Origin: Baffinella frigidus
Lineage: Eukaryota; Cryptophyceae; Cryptomonadales; Baffinellaceae
Assembly: GCA_026770585.1 (NCBI GenBank)
Contig: MU647814.1
Location: 17,058-53,922 of the forward strand
Reading direction: 5' to 3'
Length of the DNA stretch: 36,865 nucleotides
Numbering within the stretch: the stretch's first letter is position 1; every line of letters starts with the position of its first letter. Positions 1-9,268 of the stretch are shown here, piece by piece. Made by a program: the position numbers and the translations under genes. The notes under the pieces were generated by a model. The model saw only the letters and a program-made list of their open reading frames with translations, made no database searches and had not been told where the DNA came from.

Positions 1-382
1 CTGTGTTTATACTCCATGAGGCACCCGCGTTGGTGATGGCACCCGCTGAGGGGGTGATACAGTTTGGACGCCCTTGCTGAAAACGAAGCCTGGGTAGTAT
101 AACGTTGGCCCCACTGTACCCAAATGCACATATGCATGAGCTGCCAGGGCACCCCGCGCAGCTCTGTCTCAGACAAATGAACAGTAATGACGTGATTATC
201 TGGATAGTTCCATTGACATGTTTACAATTCATGGGTTTGTTTCCAATAGCTCTACATATATAAATATGATCGAGACCAATCGCTGTCCATCTCAAACTCC
301 ACCACAGATCGGCGAACGTGTTTTGTAATTGCATATGCAGTATATGAGGCATCCAAGTTGTGTAAGGTTATAGTCACATTTA
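1..382. other. Upstream region without a gene
   Basis: I see no convincing coding region here. The stretch precedes the secreted-protein gene that starts at 383 and holds a TATA-like string at 255-267. No RNA gene or long repeat was recognised. Confidence 0.5.
255..267 (+). promoter_or_regulatory. TATA-like element upstream of the 383 gene
   Basis: The string CATATATAAATAT lies about 115 nt upstream of the first ATG of the plus-strand gene at 383. The position would suit a core promoter with a long 5' leader, but AT-rich strings of this kind also arise by chance. It is supported only by sequence and position. Confidence 0.3.
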
Positions 383-2194
383 ATGATAATGCGCACTTAC
401 GTGAGTCTCAAAATGGTTCTTTTTGCCGTTATGTTTTTTGTAGCTGCACCACTTGGTGGTGCAATTCGAACACAGAAGAAATCTGCCTTCAAGACCCCCC
501 CTCCAGCAGTCAGTTCGGTGCAGGACACAAACTCTAGTGGTGGTGAGAAACTAGCTATGGTTCTTGATGTGATACCCGCACTCGCTTCGGCTGTTGAGCT
601 GACAGCCGCCGTTGAGGCGATTCCTACGGTTGCGGTGCCACCCATGCCCCCGGTGGTTGATAATTCACACCGGAAGCCATCACCCATGCCCCCGGTGGTT
701 GATGATTCACACCGGAAGCCATCACCCATGCCCCCGGTGGTTGATGATTCACAGCCTTTTTCACCCCCAATCTCTACGAAGCCATCTCTCAACACCGTGC
801 AGCCGGCTAAGTTTCTTGATCCCACAGCCGCCCCCGACGGAAAGCCATTGATCAAACCGCTCAAACCCGTGCGACTCACTAGACCCTCTGTGGAGGCTGC
901 TGTCGTGACCCCGCCAGTCAATGTCAATGGAAAGGCTGCTGAGCATGCAGCCGAGGCTGCGGACGCGGTTTCCGCGACCCTGCCAGTCGATGTTCACACA
1001 CGAGCCGTCAACTACCAGTACAACACCGCCTTCAACGTCGCGATGGACGTCGCGTACTGCCAGGCCTCGCCGTCTAACTCTGGCTGTCCAGAGGAATGCA
1101 GCGGTGTCAGTATCAACGGCGAGTGTGCGTGCCCCGCGTGTGGTGTAGGTAGTACCATAGACAGCTCCCTGTCGCTCTCGCCAACTATTGTATCTGCGCG
1201 TACCAAGACCACTCTCAGCACCGCCGCATTCATCCTGGACATCGATGCCAACGTCTTCTCTACTGGGCCTGGTGAGGTGCAGGTGGACGTGTACAAACAC
1301 AAGGTCTCCTTCGGTGGAGCCAAAAACCAGGTTTAGATCAGCAACGTGCTCATTTTGCGACCGGGAGATGTCCATGGCCCGGTCGGAATCACCCTCACGT
1401 ATGACACCTATTCGGTCTATCCTGGCTGGGTCCCCCGTGTCCTCAAAATGAACCCAATCACTTGGTTGTGGGAGGATGCGTCTCGGTCTTATACACGCAG
1501 GGATGGCGCTATCTATTTCAAGGTCGATCGCTTTGATGGGCAGTTCGTCGTCGTCGCCTCTAGTGCGACTGACGCTCGTCTTAACCCACGCGCGTTCTAC
1601 GGGCGCATCTGCGAGTGCGAAGGCGGTCGCGAAGTTTCCATGCCGTGTAGTTTTCATTCGGACGTGGTATGCGCCACCCCCCGAGCATATGTGACTGGTT
1701 CGATGCACAAGGTCACAGTAGAGGTGAAGTTCCCTTCGCTCAGCCCAAAGTCGCTCGACGAGTATCTCTACCCTGCGGCACTTGCGCTGCTGATGGGGGT
1801 TGGTTTCAGGGACGTTCTCGTCTCATCGGTGACCATAGTGGGGGATGACGCGTCTCTGGCTGTTCCTGGATTCAATCCCCCTACCGTGGTCTCGGTCTCA
1901 CCTACGGCAGCAACCACGTCCCTTGCTGAGGGTGTGGTCTCAACTACTGAAACCATTGCTGAAGCCATTGCTGGAACCACGCCCCCAGTTGAGACTGGCT
2001 CTCCTGCCAGCCTTCCTGTTGAGGTACAGATCTTCAAGGCTGGCTTTCCTTCTGGGATTGAGATCTCGAACCTATCGAACGTTGGGTCGATTTCTGGCAC
2101 CACGCTTCTTGGCGATGATGTGATGCCAGACCCTAGTCTTTCTGATGATACAATCCCGCTAGTTGAGGTGGTTCTAACCACAATCTCTGTCTAG
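383..2194 (+). pseudogene. Secreted proline-rich, cysteine-containing protein, interrupted by in-frame TAG
   Basis: One reading frame runs from the ATG at 383 to the stop at 2192-2194, about 600 codons, broken only by TAG at 1334-1336. The two halves are in the same frame with no gap, so they are one gene. Residues about 11-27 form a signal peptide core (MVLFAVMFFVAAPLGGA). A 14-residue proline-rich repeat (PMPPVVDDSHRKPS) follows, then a cysteine cluster (CPEECSG...CACPACG). Downstream of the stop is a second cysteine-containing region, then a stretch with the pattern of a SEA-like fold (VTVEVKFPSLSPKSLDEY then VGFRDVLVSSVTI), and a Ser/Thr/Pro-rich tail. It is probably secreted or at the cell surface. 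No catalytic motif was recognised. The TAG may be decay, an assembly error or readthrough. The second half has only a GTG, not an ATG, just after the stop. Confidence 0.6.
641..754. repeat. 42-bp in-frame tandem repeat (2.7 copies)
   Basis: Units begin at 641, 683 and 725 and encode the proline-rich PMPPVVDDSHRKPS repeat of the secreted protein. The third copy is partial. A period of 42 nt keeps the reading frame. Confidence 0.85.
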
Positions 2195-2722
2195 CTGTCC
2201 TAGTCGAAATACCCGCGTGTTATTTTGGACATTTAGGATATATGTAGTGATACATAAAAGCAATTTGCCATACAAAATAACAGACTGTTATGGAAGCATG
2301 TGCGCATGTAGAGCATGGCCAGTCGCTTGAAGATGATCTCAAATACATTTGCATTATAAACAACCCAACTCCGAAGTTGACGGTAAAATCCTACAAAACT
2401 ATGAATTCCGCAACGATCGGGTTGTTTTAGATACTACTTCATTCCTTACATAACGCATGTACACACGACGCCTAACGGCTACACATAGGGGTATTACGCG
2501 GACCGTTCACAAGCTAATACGGTACCTCGTCCAAAAGATCGGAAGCTAACTCGTATATCACGTGCCACTCGGTTAACATCCCACGCAGCCGTCGTAACTT
2601 TCTCGATACCCCCTTGCAAAGTTTTTATGATAAAGCAGTTTCGAGATCAAAGTCAGCAACTGGCAGGGTGGTTTGTTGCGAGTATGTAAGCCTCGGGTGA
2701 AGTATCAATGCAGTGATGCTGG
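2195..2722. other. Intergenic region with repeat copy 1
   Basis: No gene is convincing here on the plus strand. The region contains the first copy of a 116-bp direct repeat (2505-2620). On the minus strand that copy encodes a C-terminal peptide ending in a stop (see the repeat entries). The rest is low-complexity and moderately AT-rich. Confidence 0.5.
2505..2620 (-). repeat. Direct repeat copy 1: duplicated 3' end of a minus-strand gene
   Basis: This segment matches 3175-3290 with roughly 10% differences. Read on the minus strand, both copies encode the same ending, KLRRLRGMLTEWHVIYE followed by two variable positions around alanine, then DLLDEVPY and a stop. Several differences are synonymous (for example CGA versus CGG for arginine). 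This suggests a duplicated gene terminus rather than a random repeat. The copy here has no clear upstream coding region. Confidence 0.7.
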
Positions 2723-3244
2723 ATGCTGAGTATTGATGTCCTCATGGTTGTGACTGCTGCGTCAGCACTTCCAGCCAAATGGAATAATTTCAAGCAGTTG
2801 CTTGGTGTAGCAATGATTTATTATGGAGATCGTCACAACGAACCAAAGCTGGCTGTTCGAGAATTGACAGGATGTTTAGATGTGGCTAGAGCCATAATGT
2901 TTCAAACCTCTAATAATCCCACAGACGTTTCCCAACAGTTTCTGTGTTCGGATTTTGGGCCAGCTGATTTCTTCGACAGCGCATCCTCCATGGAACAGGA
3001 TCTACTTGTGATAACACGGAATCAACTACTTGCAAGGCTTAGCACGGTCGGTACTCTGCGAGAACAACGGCGTATCTCCAGTCTGCAAATCCAGGTTGTT
3101 GGGGTAATTGATTTAATTAAGATTCATTATTCACACGATTTGACCAGTTCAGGCCCCGACTTAAAAGGACCCTCTTCACAACTAATACGGTACCTCATCC
3201 AAAAGATCGCAAGCCACCTCGTATATTACGTGCCACTCGGTTAA
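2723..3244 (+). CDS. Hypothetical protein, 173 aa
   Basis: This is an open frame from ATG 2723 to TAA. The protein has a short hydrophobic start and a helical body with no motif that I recognise. Its last 23 codons lie antisense to repeat copy 2, which appears to code on the other strand, so at least the C-terminus is doubtful. It lies between the two repeat copies and may be part of the duplicated unit. Function unknown; it could be a chance frame. Confidence 0.3.
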   Translation: MLSIDVLMVVTAASALPAKWNNFKQLLGVAMIYYGDRHNEPKLAVRELTGCLDVARAIMFQTSNNPTDVSQQFLCSDFGPADFFDSASSMEQDLLVITRNQLLARLSTVGTLREQRRISSLQIQVVGVIDLIKIHYSHDLTSSGPDLKGPSSQLIRYLIQKIASHLVYYVPLG

Positions 3245-3290
3245 CATCCCACGCAGCCGCCGTAACTTTCTCGGTATCCCCTTGCGAAGC
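3175..3290 (-). repeat. Direct repeat copy 2: 3' end of minus-strand gene
   Basis: This is the second copy of the segment at 2505-2620, 670 bp downstream. It forms the C-terminal part of the minus-strand reading frame 3182-3475 and includes its stop codon. Confidence 0.7.
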
Positions 3291-3475
3291 AGCTGCCCGG
3301 CGACGATCCGTGACAAGAACCTCTCCGCTACATACAAGACCACTGCAGCTGAGACAGGTCCCATATACATGGAACATCTTCCCACATCACCCCGGAGGTT
3401 TCCACTGCTGTGGCTGCGATACATGTTGGACATACTTGTGCTGTGTTGTATCGGAAGCAAATTACCTGGAATCAT
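3182..3475 (-). CDS. Hypothetical protein with duplicated C-terminus, 97 aa
   Basis: The frame opens at ATG 3475 and ends with the peptide DLLDEVPY and a TAA. The C-terminal 35 residues are conserved in the repeat copy at 2505-2620, with mainly silent or conservative changes, which argues that this strand codes. The N-terminal half has no recognisable motif. Upstream are two small inverted repeats (3482-3525). It may be the last exon of a longer gene. The function is unknown. Confidence 0.4.
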   Translation of the reverse strand: MIPGNLLPIQHSTSMSNMYRSHSSGNLRGDVGRCSMYMGPVSAAVVLYVAERFLSRIVAGQLLRKGIPRKLRRLRGMLTEWHVIYEVACDLLDEVPY

Positions 3476-3481
3476 ATTTTA

Positions 3482-3525
3482 TCTTTACAGAAAATATCTG
3501 TAAAGAAATATCACGAGTAGTCGTG
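3482..3525. repeat. Two adjacent perfect hairpins
   Basis: The first hairpin has 9-bp arms, TCTTTACAG at 3482-3490 and CTGTAAAGA at 3498-3506, with a 7-nt loop. It is followed directly by CACGA/TCGTG (3512-3516 and 3521-3525) with a 4-nt loop. An AATAAA-like string follows at about 3536. They may mark a transcript end. Confidence 0.5.
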
Positions 3526-3683
3526 GTGGTGTCTTAAATAAAAGAGCACTCGTTGAAAGAAAAATGGGGATATCAGGAGCGTATGGGCAAGTTATTCTTT
3601 TACAAAGAAGCAAGTCTCTTTCTTGACGTGCTCTTCGTGTGTATTTGTACTATTCAAGAATAGTCGATTAACGTAGCATAATA

Positions 3684-4253
3684 ATGCGGTGTATTTGGAT
3701 GATATACAGGCGTCCATTGGGTCTTTCTGAGAGAGTGTTACAAGGGGTGTCAAGATGTGGTGAGTTCACGCACATAGAGATCTGTTGTCCTGACCTCAGA
3801 AACGAAGGGGTTCTTGGTTGCACCTTCACTTACTTTTCAATGTGTAATATGATGCGGACCAGGGAGTGTATACCATCGTATTCTAAAGATCGCGACAAGT
3901 ACGTATATCACCTCATAGAACTCGAAAACACACAGTTTGACCGATTCACAGCCTGGAATAATCAACAAATAGACCACAACTGCAAGTACAACTACACTGA
4001 TTTATGTCGCCAAATGATTCCAGGAAAGATAGCATCGACTATTACAAGAGAGGTCGATATGGGTAAGCCATTCCATCGGAAATTGTATTGTTCGCAGGCA
4101 GTGGTTCTCTCTTTGAGGGTCTTACTAGGCCCTAATCATAAGGTGTGTAAAGCACTGCAGAGTATCACATCCCGTCTGAGTACGCCATCAATTGTCGCCG
4201 ATCTCATATCTACTGTGCTTGGGAAGCCAAAGCCGCTGCCTCTGTTTAAGTAA
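3684..4253 (+). CDS. NlpC/P60-like permuted papain-fold protein, 189 aa
   Basis: The frame is intact from ATG 3684 to TAA 4251-4253. The layout fits circularly permuted NlpC/P60 (YiiX-type) cysteine peptidases or amidases, in which the catalytic His comes first and the Cys comes late. Here His30 sits in a short beta-strand context (FTHIEICC). Cys136 opens a helix (YCSQAVVLSLRVL) after an aspartate/asparagine-rich middle containing NYTDLC. Such proteins cleave or transfer amide or lipid-ester bonds, and they occur in bacteria, protists and large DNA viruses. There is no signal peptide, so a cytoplasmic role is likely. It converges with the large minus-strand gene ending at about 4283. The family call is by pattern only; a structural search would settle it. 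Confidence 0.5.
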   Translation: MRCIWMIYRRPLGLSERVLQGVSRCGEFTHIEICCPDLRNEGVLGCTFTYFSMCNMMRTRECIPSYSKDRDKYVYHLIELENTQFDRFTAWNNQQIDHNCKYNYTDLCRQMIPGKIASTITREVDMGKPFHRKLYCSQAVVLSLRVLLGPNHKVCKALQSITSRLSTPSIVADLISTVLGKPKPLPLFK

Positions 4254-4282
4254 ATTAGTGTTGCTTGGCGTGACACCCTGGA

Positions 4283-4485
4283 TCACATCCGCAAACCCAT
4301 TGCCACCGCAACCACTAACACGACGAAAAAGGAATCATCGCCGACAAAATAACAATTGGTTCGATAGATGCACCCCCACTGCCACCGGTCACATGCCATC
4401 CTGTGACTGGTTCTGTGTACACCACTGGCACTGTCTTGTTCTCACCCAAAGGCCCGACCAGCTCAACTCCGTTGGTGTTGGACGT
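4283..4485 (-). CDS. C-terminal tail and membrane helix of the large cysteine-rich protein (segment 4)
   Basis: Downstream of the TGA at 4486-4488 the same minus-strand frame stays open (TNGVELVGPLGENKTVPVVY and onward) into a hydrophobic start, PIVILSAMIPF. It then hits a stop. In a frame differing by one base the hydrophobic run continues as FFVVLVVAVAMGL and ends at TGA 4283-4285. The switch point is the 5-nt A run at 4326-4330 (plus strand). Together these make one membrane helix of about 22 residues with a very short tail, as expected for a type I surface protein. So the gene probably ends here and not at 4486. Confidence 0.5.
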
Positions 4486-6627
4486 TCATGGAAGAGCCCG
4501 GGTCATTCTGGTGATGTCCAGAAGTCGCACACACATGCCATTTGATCGAATATATGGGTAGCTGCAGACCCATTCACAGTTCCCGCGTTGTATAAACTGT
4601 GCAATCGACGCATTGGGGGGGGGCGCGCATGTCTTGCAAACACACAGCGACTTGCTCACACTCCCCCGAACACCTCCTTCCGATCCATCATCTGAACTGG
4701 TTGCGGGGTAGTGTCCCGGCTCACAATCACCCGGCTCCAGCAAGCACAAGGGCGCTACTGGGACCGGTGGCAATGTACCCGCAAACACCTCCACGCATTC
4801 GTAATCCCGTAGTTCAAGGCCATCGTTGCATTCCCATGGACAGCTCATCGGCCTGTCTCTCCCCATGCCTATGAACGTCGAGTTGAGTGGTTTAACACAC
4901 GGCGAACACCCTTCCCAACCAGTATGCATGGTGCACTCGGTCGAATACTCACCCGAACCACACTCGTGGGTGCAAATCTTGCACACCTGGCGTATTTCGT
5001 CTTCGACGTAGCCATGGTTGCACTCCCACAGACATTCTTGTTTACCGTCCGAGGTGTACGTTGCAGCAGTCCAGGTTGCGTGTTCGGGGAGATCTCCGGT
5101 TGTGCTGCGGTTGGCCTTGCATTGCGCACATATAATGTCGGTGGTGGTGCTACATGGCGTTGTCTCATACGACCCCACAGCACACACACTACAGCCCATG
5201 CAGTGCATGTCATGGATCGCAGTGCATGGTTTCCTGTACATGTCGAGCGAGCAGGTGATATCAGACTTGCACTTGGTACACACCTGTTTCATGGGGTCTC
5301 TGAAGTGTTCCGCGGGACAGGTAGTGGCACACGATGTATTCAGACCGCGAGTAGTGCCTGGACTGATGAAATTTGTCAATGGATCGCTTTTGACACACGC
5401 GCTGCATTGCTCACAATCTGCCATGCACTTACCGACATCACACAGTTTGTACGGACAAAACATACAAGTGCTGTCTTCACGGCGTTCGTGTTCGAAGTTG
5501 CACTCCCAGTCACAGTTGCGTGATCGAATGTAGTTGGCATTTGCAGGGAGCGATGACGCATCGCAGTCAATGCAACTGTACGCCTTATCTGAGCACTGCC
5601 CGCGTTGTTGTATCTCCAGCGAAAGTCCTTGTATTATCGCCATGGTTGCAGTCGGTCTGATATACACCGAGAACGCAGGCAGAGAATCATCCGTGTGAAT
5701 GATTCTCCAATCCAGAGAAATCAAATCAAATTCTACTTCGTTGTTCTGCACTCTCAGTCGTGGCATGTATTTTTGCAGCAATATGTCCAAGCCTACACCC
5801 GGTGGACTGAACCAGATCATCACTGCTGGGCTTTGCTGTTCTGCCGAGAGGCTGATACGCCCACGCATGCACAGCACTGTATCCACCCCAGGGATGGTTG
5901 TAAAATCTTGACGGTACAGATCAACAATGGCGGCTTGACCCTCGTCACCTCTGACCGAAATTTCTGAGGTGTTGAGTAGTACGACAGTGTCTTCAGTCTG
6001 AAGATCCCACTCACCACACCGCGGCAGACCGTGTTTCCCAGCGGCACACTCGTACATACATGCATTCTCACCCTGCCCTGTGAAACGGACCTCAGATGAT
6101 GTCGCCAGCGGGTCAATGCACGGAACACGCTGTGCGGACTGGTTGTGAGTGCATTGCGTGACACTATTGAATAAAAATTGATTTGCTCAGTTGCATTTCG
6201 ACGGGTTACAATCAAAGCATGTGTGCTCTGGTGATGGTAGAAAATTACCGGTTGTACACTGCTCTTCGCACTTGTCCTCGGTACCCCCGTGTGTCACAAA
6301 CACCCGATTCGTACCAGAAGGAGTAGCTGTCGTACACGGCATGCACTCTGCGTCGGAGTACATCCCAGATGGCTTGAGGTAAGACCCAACCGCACACATA
6401 TCTGTCCTCGCAGTAAAACATGTACCCCCCTCACTGTTTCTTGTTCTGAAACTGCCTTGGTCACATTTCGAAAAGCACCGGGTCCCCTCTTGTGCTGTAT
6501 AAGTCGAACCAACTGGGCGTCTAAGATTTTGGTTGTCGTCACACTTAGTCTGCGGCACACCCTTCCATGCTGCATTCCACACAGTCTCTGTTGCGCATGT
6601 GATGCGTAGGAGGGCATGTATACGCAC
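4486..6627 (-). pseudogene. Cysteine-rich TNFR/GCC-like region of a large surface protein (segment 3)
   Basis: The minus-strand frame covers 6627-4486 and is interrupted by TGA at 6187-6189. It is otherwise open between the two halves, with cysteine spacing continuing across the stop. The protein is packed with CxxC and C-W-x-C modules (for example CLWECNHGYV and CPWECNDGLEL), like TNFR-cysteine-rich or GCC2/GCC3 ephrin-receptor-like repeats. A non-cysteine domain of about 150 residues lies between them near 5600-6050. The modules indicate an extracellular, disulfide-bonded stalk for adhesion or recognition; the ligand is unknown. The TGA at 4486-4488 ends this segment, with coding signal beyond it. 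It joins the previous segment through a one-base shift near 6545-6555. Confidence 0.6.
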
Positions 6628-7660
6628 ACGAATCGTTGTCTTCGAATGCAGACACCGACATGACCTCGTTCATTGTGTTTACAGCATACGACAGCACCGA
6701 GATAGAGTCCCAATGATATGCCCAGACCACTGATGAGATCTGTTTACTGTCTCCAGGATTTATATCTTCTACGTGGAAGATATGGTCTGCATCGAGATCT
6801 GTCACGCTGTGTAGGTTCCTGGCCAGAACCAGGGTGCATGCCACATTATCAACATTCTCAGCACACGACACATACACATAAACCTGGACCCAGTGTGCGT
6901 CAGTTTTGTTTTCATTGTCGCTGATGTAGATCCCATGGGTCATATCTACAACTTCCAGTCGACATGAGATGTATGCTTGGTATGGGAGCTGCCAGGATGA
7001 TTGGACCCATTCAACTGTATCAACCACCGCCAAATTGCCCCGTTCCGGCTCGTCTGCTGTGCCTGCGTATGCCACATCCCCACCGCGCGTCCACGTATGT
7101 CGCAGCGGTTGCTTCGGCGACCAAAGCTTCAGTCCGGCCACCAAGACGGGGCTATCAGTGTCCACGGCGGGGCACGCCGTGTTCTCGAGATACCCGCTGG
7201 CCCCATCACCCCAGCAGACGACGTCCCCGTTCTCTAACCCCGCACACCCGTGCCTGTAATTGAGGGCTATCACCGTCGCGGTTTGCAGTGCTGGCATCAC
7301 TCTGTACTCCCTTGTAGGCGAACCCCCTCCAATACAAAACGTCTTCATCACACCAGCCCACATCATCTTCCAACATACGTGTCGTGTGCTTTCATGCACA
7401 CTCACCTCGAGAAGTTTAATCATCGTTCCTTTTGGTATTTGTCCTATCTGGTCAAACCCCGTCCATAGTTGAAGGACGCCGTCACCGAAACTCAGAGGTG
7501 GCCATGTACCAAATGAACTACCCAACAGACCTGTTTCATGAACGACGCTTAGTGTATCACCAGCCGCACGTATCGTCGGTTCTTCAAATGTTCTCTCATC
7601 CCCCGTTCCACCGAGAATTTTCATGTTCATACCATCAAAGGAGCCCCCACTAGCTTTCAA
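6545..7660 (-). CDS. Middle of the large surface protein with an RCC1-type repeat (segment 2)
   Basis: This 371-codon minus-strand frame contains one clear RCC1-type unit (HGCAGLENGDVVCWGDGASG), then a domain rich in beta-strand pattern (about 6700-7050), and returns to cysteine modules at its end (CAYTCPPTHHM...CVECSMEGC). The first methionine is not a true start: coding signal continues upstream (YREKHHYLACAGL) to a run of nine C at about 7697-7705. There the frame changes into that of segment 1. At its 3' end it meets a stop just where the frame used by segment 3 takes over. I infer one gene with a homopolymer frameshift rather than separate genes. Confidence 0.55.
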   Translation of the reverse strand: MKASGGSFDGMNMKILGGTGDERTFEEPTIRAAGDTLSVVHETGLLGSSFGTWPPLSFGDGVLQLWTGFDQIGQIPKGTMIKLLEVSVHESTRHVCWKMMWAGVMKTFCIGGGSPTREYRVMPALQTATVIALNYRHGCAGLENGDVVCWGDGASGYLENTACPAVDTDSPVLVAGLKLWSPKQPLRHTWTRGGDVAYAGTADEPERGNLAVVDTVEWVQSSWQLPYQAYISCRLEVVDMTHGIYISDNENKTDAHWVQVYVYVSCAENVDNVACTLVLARNLHSVTDLDADHIFHVEDINPGDSKQISSVVWAYHWDSISVLSYAVNTMNEVMSVSAFEDNDSCAYTCPPTHHMRNRDCVECSMEGCAAD

Positions 7661-9231
7661 ACCAGCACATGCGAGGTAATGGTGTTTTTCTCTATACCCC
7701 CCCCCTCAAGACAGAGGTATGTAGCACAGATGAAGCGCTCACCGAGTGCAACGTCCTTGAGTTGGCCCACTGCCAACAAAAATGTCGGGACTCCGAGAAG
7801 TAGGTCGTCCCAGCGCCTGCTTCTTTGCACATCTGCACTCCCTGTCCATAGATCGCGACCCCAGCACCAGATCTCTTTGGCACTATTCTCAACACATGCA
7901 GTGCCTGAAGAGACCCAGAGGCGTTCAGCTGCGTGTGTCGCATTGTTATACAAACAATATTGGTCGTCCGTAACGTCTTCTATACCCATCGAACACTCAT
8001 AAGCTGAACCACTACATCCAAAATTGTCTGCACAGGGCTTGAACCTTCCCCAGCACTTGGTGGTGCCGTCCTCGAGCAGCGCGCATGACATATTGTTGGA
8101 CGCATCGGCGGTTACCTGTTGGCTCACTGCAACAGCGATAGCCGGCGCGTGTAGGCCCTGTACAGGCGTCGCATACCAGGGGGGTATCCAGGGTTTCGTA
8201 ACAAGCGAGTTACCGAGACGGCTGCCGGTATTGTCCCCCCAACAGAGCACCTCGCCGGCCTGGTCAACGGCACAACAGCTGAGCGGGCCGCATGACAGTT
8301 GCTTGCGCTTGCTTGCGGTTTCCCCTGGCGGTTCATACCATGCAACAAGCGTGCCTGGTACATACCCACGGTTGCAGTCCTCGTCGACGGTGCAGTCTTG
8401 ACATTTCATGGAACCACCATTCGGGACGGCTTTTGAGTTTGCGGGGCAGATGCATGTGTTGGACGATGGCAATGGTCTCGAATCTGGCGGACATTGTATT
8501 ATATCTTGATGGCCCTCGACTGAAGGGCATGCGTTCCCCTGTGAACATGGCACACATAACTCCCCACTCTTGAACATCCCCGCTACACACCACGACGGTT
8601 CTTTCCCAGGGTATGGTGGAGCCAGCGAAGTTATGAGGCTGATCTCGTCAATCGAGATTGTCGCAGTGGCGCCACCCATGCCGGTGACTGTGAAGCCCCC
8701 CGGTCCCACTGGAGCAATCACCTGGGTCCATTCGCCACAATTGGCGATTTTCCTTTCATTCGTGTCTCGACCAAAGTTTAGAAACACAGGCGTGTTGTCA
8801 CATCGTACATAGAGGAGCATGACCGCGTCTTCCGGCAAAGTACCGGCTGGTTTCACCCAACTCACCATAGAGAGCCATATCTGCGAGTTTCGCGCACCGG
8901 TGTATTTCAGGTCTTGAAGTCTCTCTAGTCGCGGCGTTACGGCGTTGCTAACGGCAGTGGCTTCAACGTTGTATTCCCAGAAATGGGTCGTATCGTAGTC
9001 CTCGTAGTTTGTCACCCGTTTGGCAGTGGCTGCCGTGAATTTTACCACACTGGAAATGACGGGTACAGGTTCGTCACATGTGACACAATATGAATCAAAC
9101 GGCCATGCACATGGGATGCTGCGTTCATCCTTTCGACATTGCCCCGGTGTCGTTGTGCAAGTAGCTGTCCCGTTCAATCCGGTGTCGGTTATATATGAGA
9201 GACCAGCCTGAGTGGTACAGGTTACGAGCAT
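7657..9231 (-). CDS. N-terminal part of large surface protein: lectin-like domain and RCC1-type repeats (segment 1)
   Basis: This is a 524-codon minus-strand frame. It begins with a cysteine module (CAWPFDSYCVTC), followed by a 150-residue beta-rich domain resembling a laminin-G/concanavalin-type fold by pattern (WLSMVSWVKP, VMLLYVRCDN, WTQVIAP). Next comes a cysteine-rich spacer and then several RCC1-type units of the form CAxxxxGxxxCWG (CCAVDQAGEVLCWGDN, CALLEDGTTKCWG, CVENSAKEIWCWG). In this context RCC1-type repeats form an extracellular propeller; a nuclear exchange factor is unlikely. There is no signal peptide at the N-terminus. The frame is closed upstream by a stop close to the retroelement boundary, so the true N-terminus was probably lost. 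It ends at a nine-G run where the frame shifts. Confidence 0.6.
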   Translation of the reverse strand: MLVTCTTQAGLSYITDTGLNGTATCTTTPGQCRKDERSIPCAWPFDSYCVTCDEPVPVISSVVKFTAATAKRVTNYEDYDTTHFWEYNVEATAVSNAVTPRLERLQDLKYTGARNSQIWLSMVSWVKPAGTLPEDAVMLLYVRCDNTPVFLNFGRDTNERKIANCGEWTQVIAPVGPGGFTVTGMGGATATISIDEISLITSLAPPYPGKEPSWCVAGMFKSGELCVPCSQGNACPSVEGHQDIIQCPPDSRPLPSSNTCICPANSKAVPNGGSMKCQDCTVDEDCNRGYVPGTLVAWYEPPGETASKRKQLSCGPLSCCAVDQAGEVLCWGDNTGSRLGNSLVTKPWIPPWYATPVQGLHAPAIAVAVSQQVTADASNNMSCALLEDGTTKCWGRFKPCADNFGCSGSAYECSMGIEDVTDDQYCLYNNATHAAERLWVSSGTACVENSAKEIWCWGRDLWTGSADVQRSRRWDDLLLGVPTFLLAVGQLKDVALGERFICATYLCLEGGGIEKNTITSHVLV

Positions 9232-9245
9232 GACGGGCCTGGCTC

Positions 9246-9265
9246 GGAGCCACTTTGGGCTCCGG
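9246..9265. repeat. Small perfect inverted repeat near the retroelement's left edge
   Basis: CGGAGCC and GGCTCCG flank a 6-nt loop just upstream of the truncated surface-protein frame. It sits near the transition from host-type to GC-rich retroelement-type sequence. Its role is unknown. Confidence 0.4.
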
Positions 9266-9268
9266 GTT

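Noticed and set aside
761-1708. 315-codon minus-strand frame opposite the secreted-protein gene
   Set aside because: It is antisense to a frame with signal peptide, repeats and cysteine pattern, and itself shows no protein-like features.
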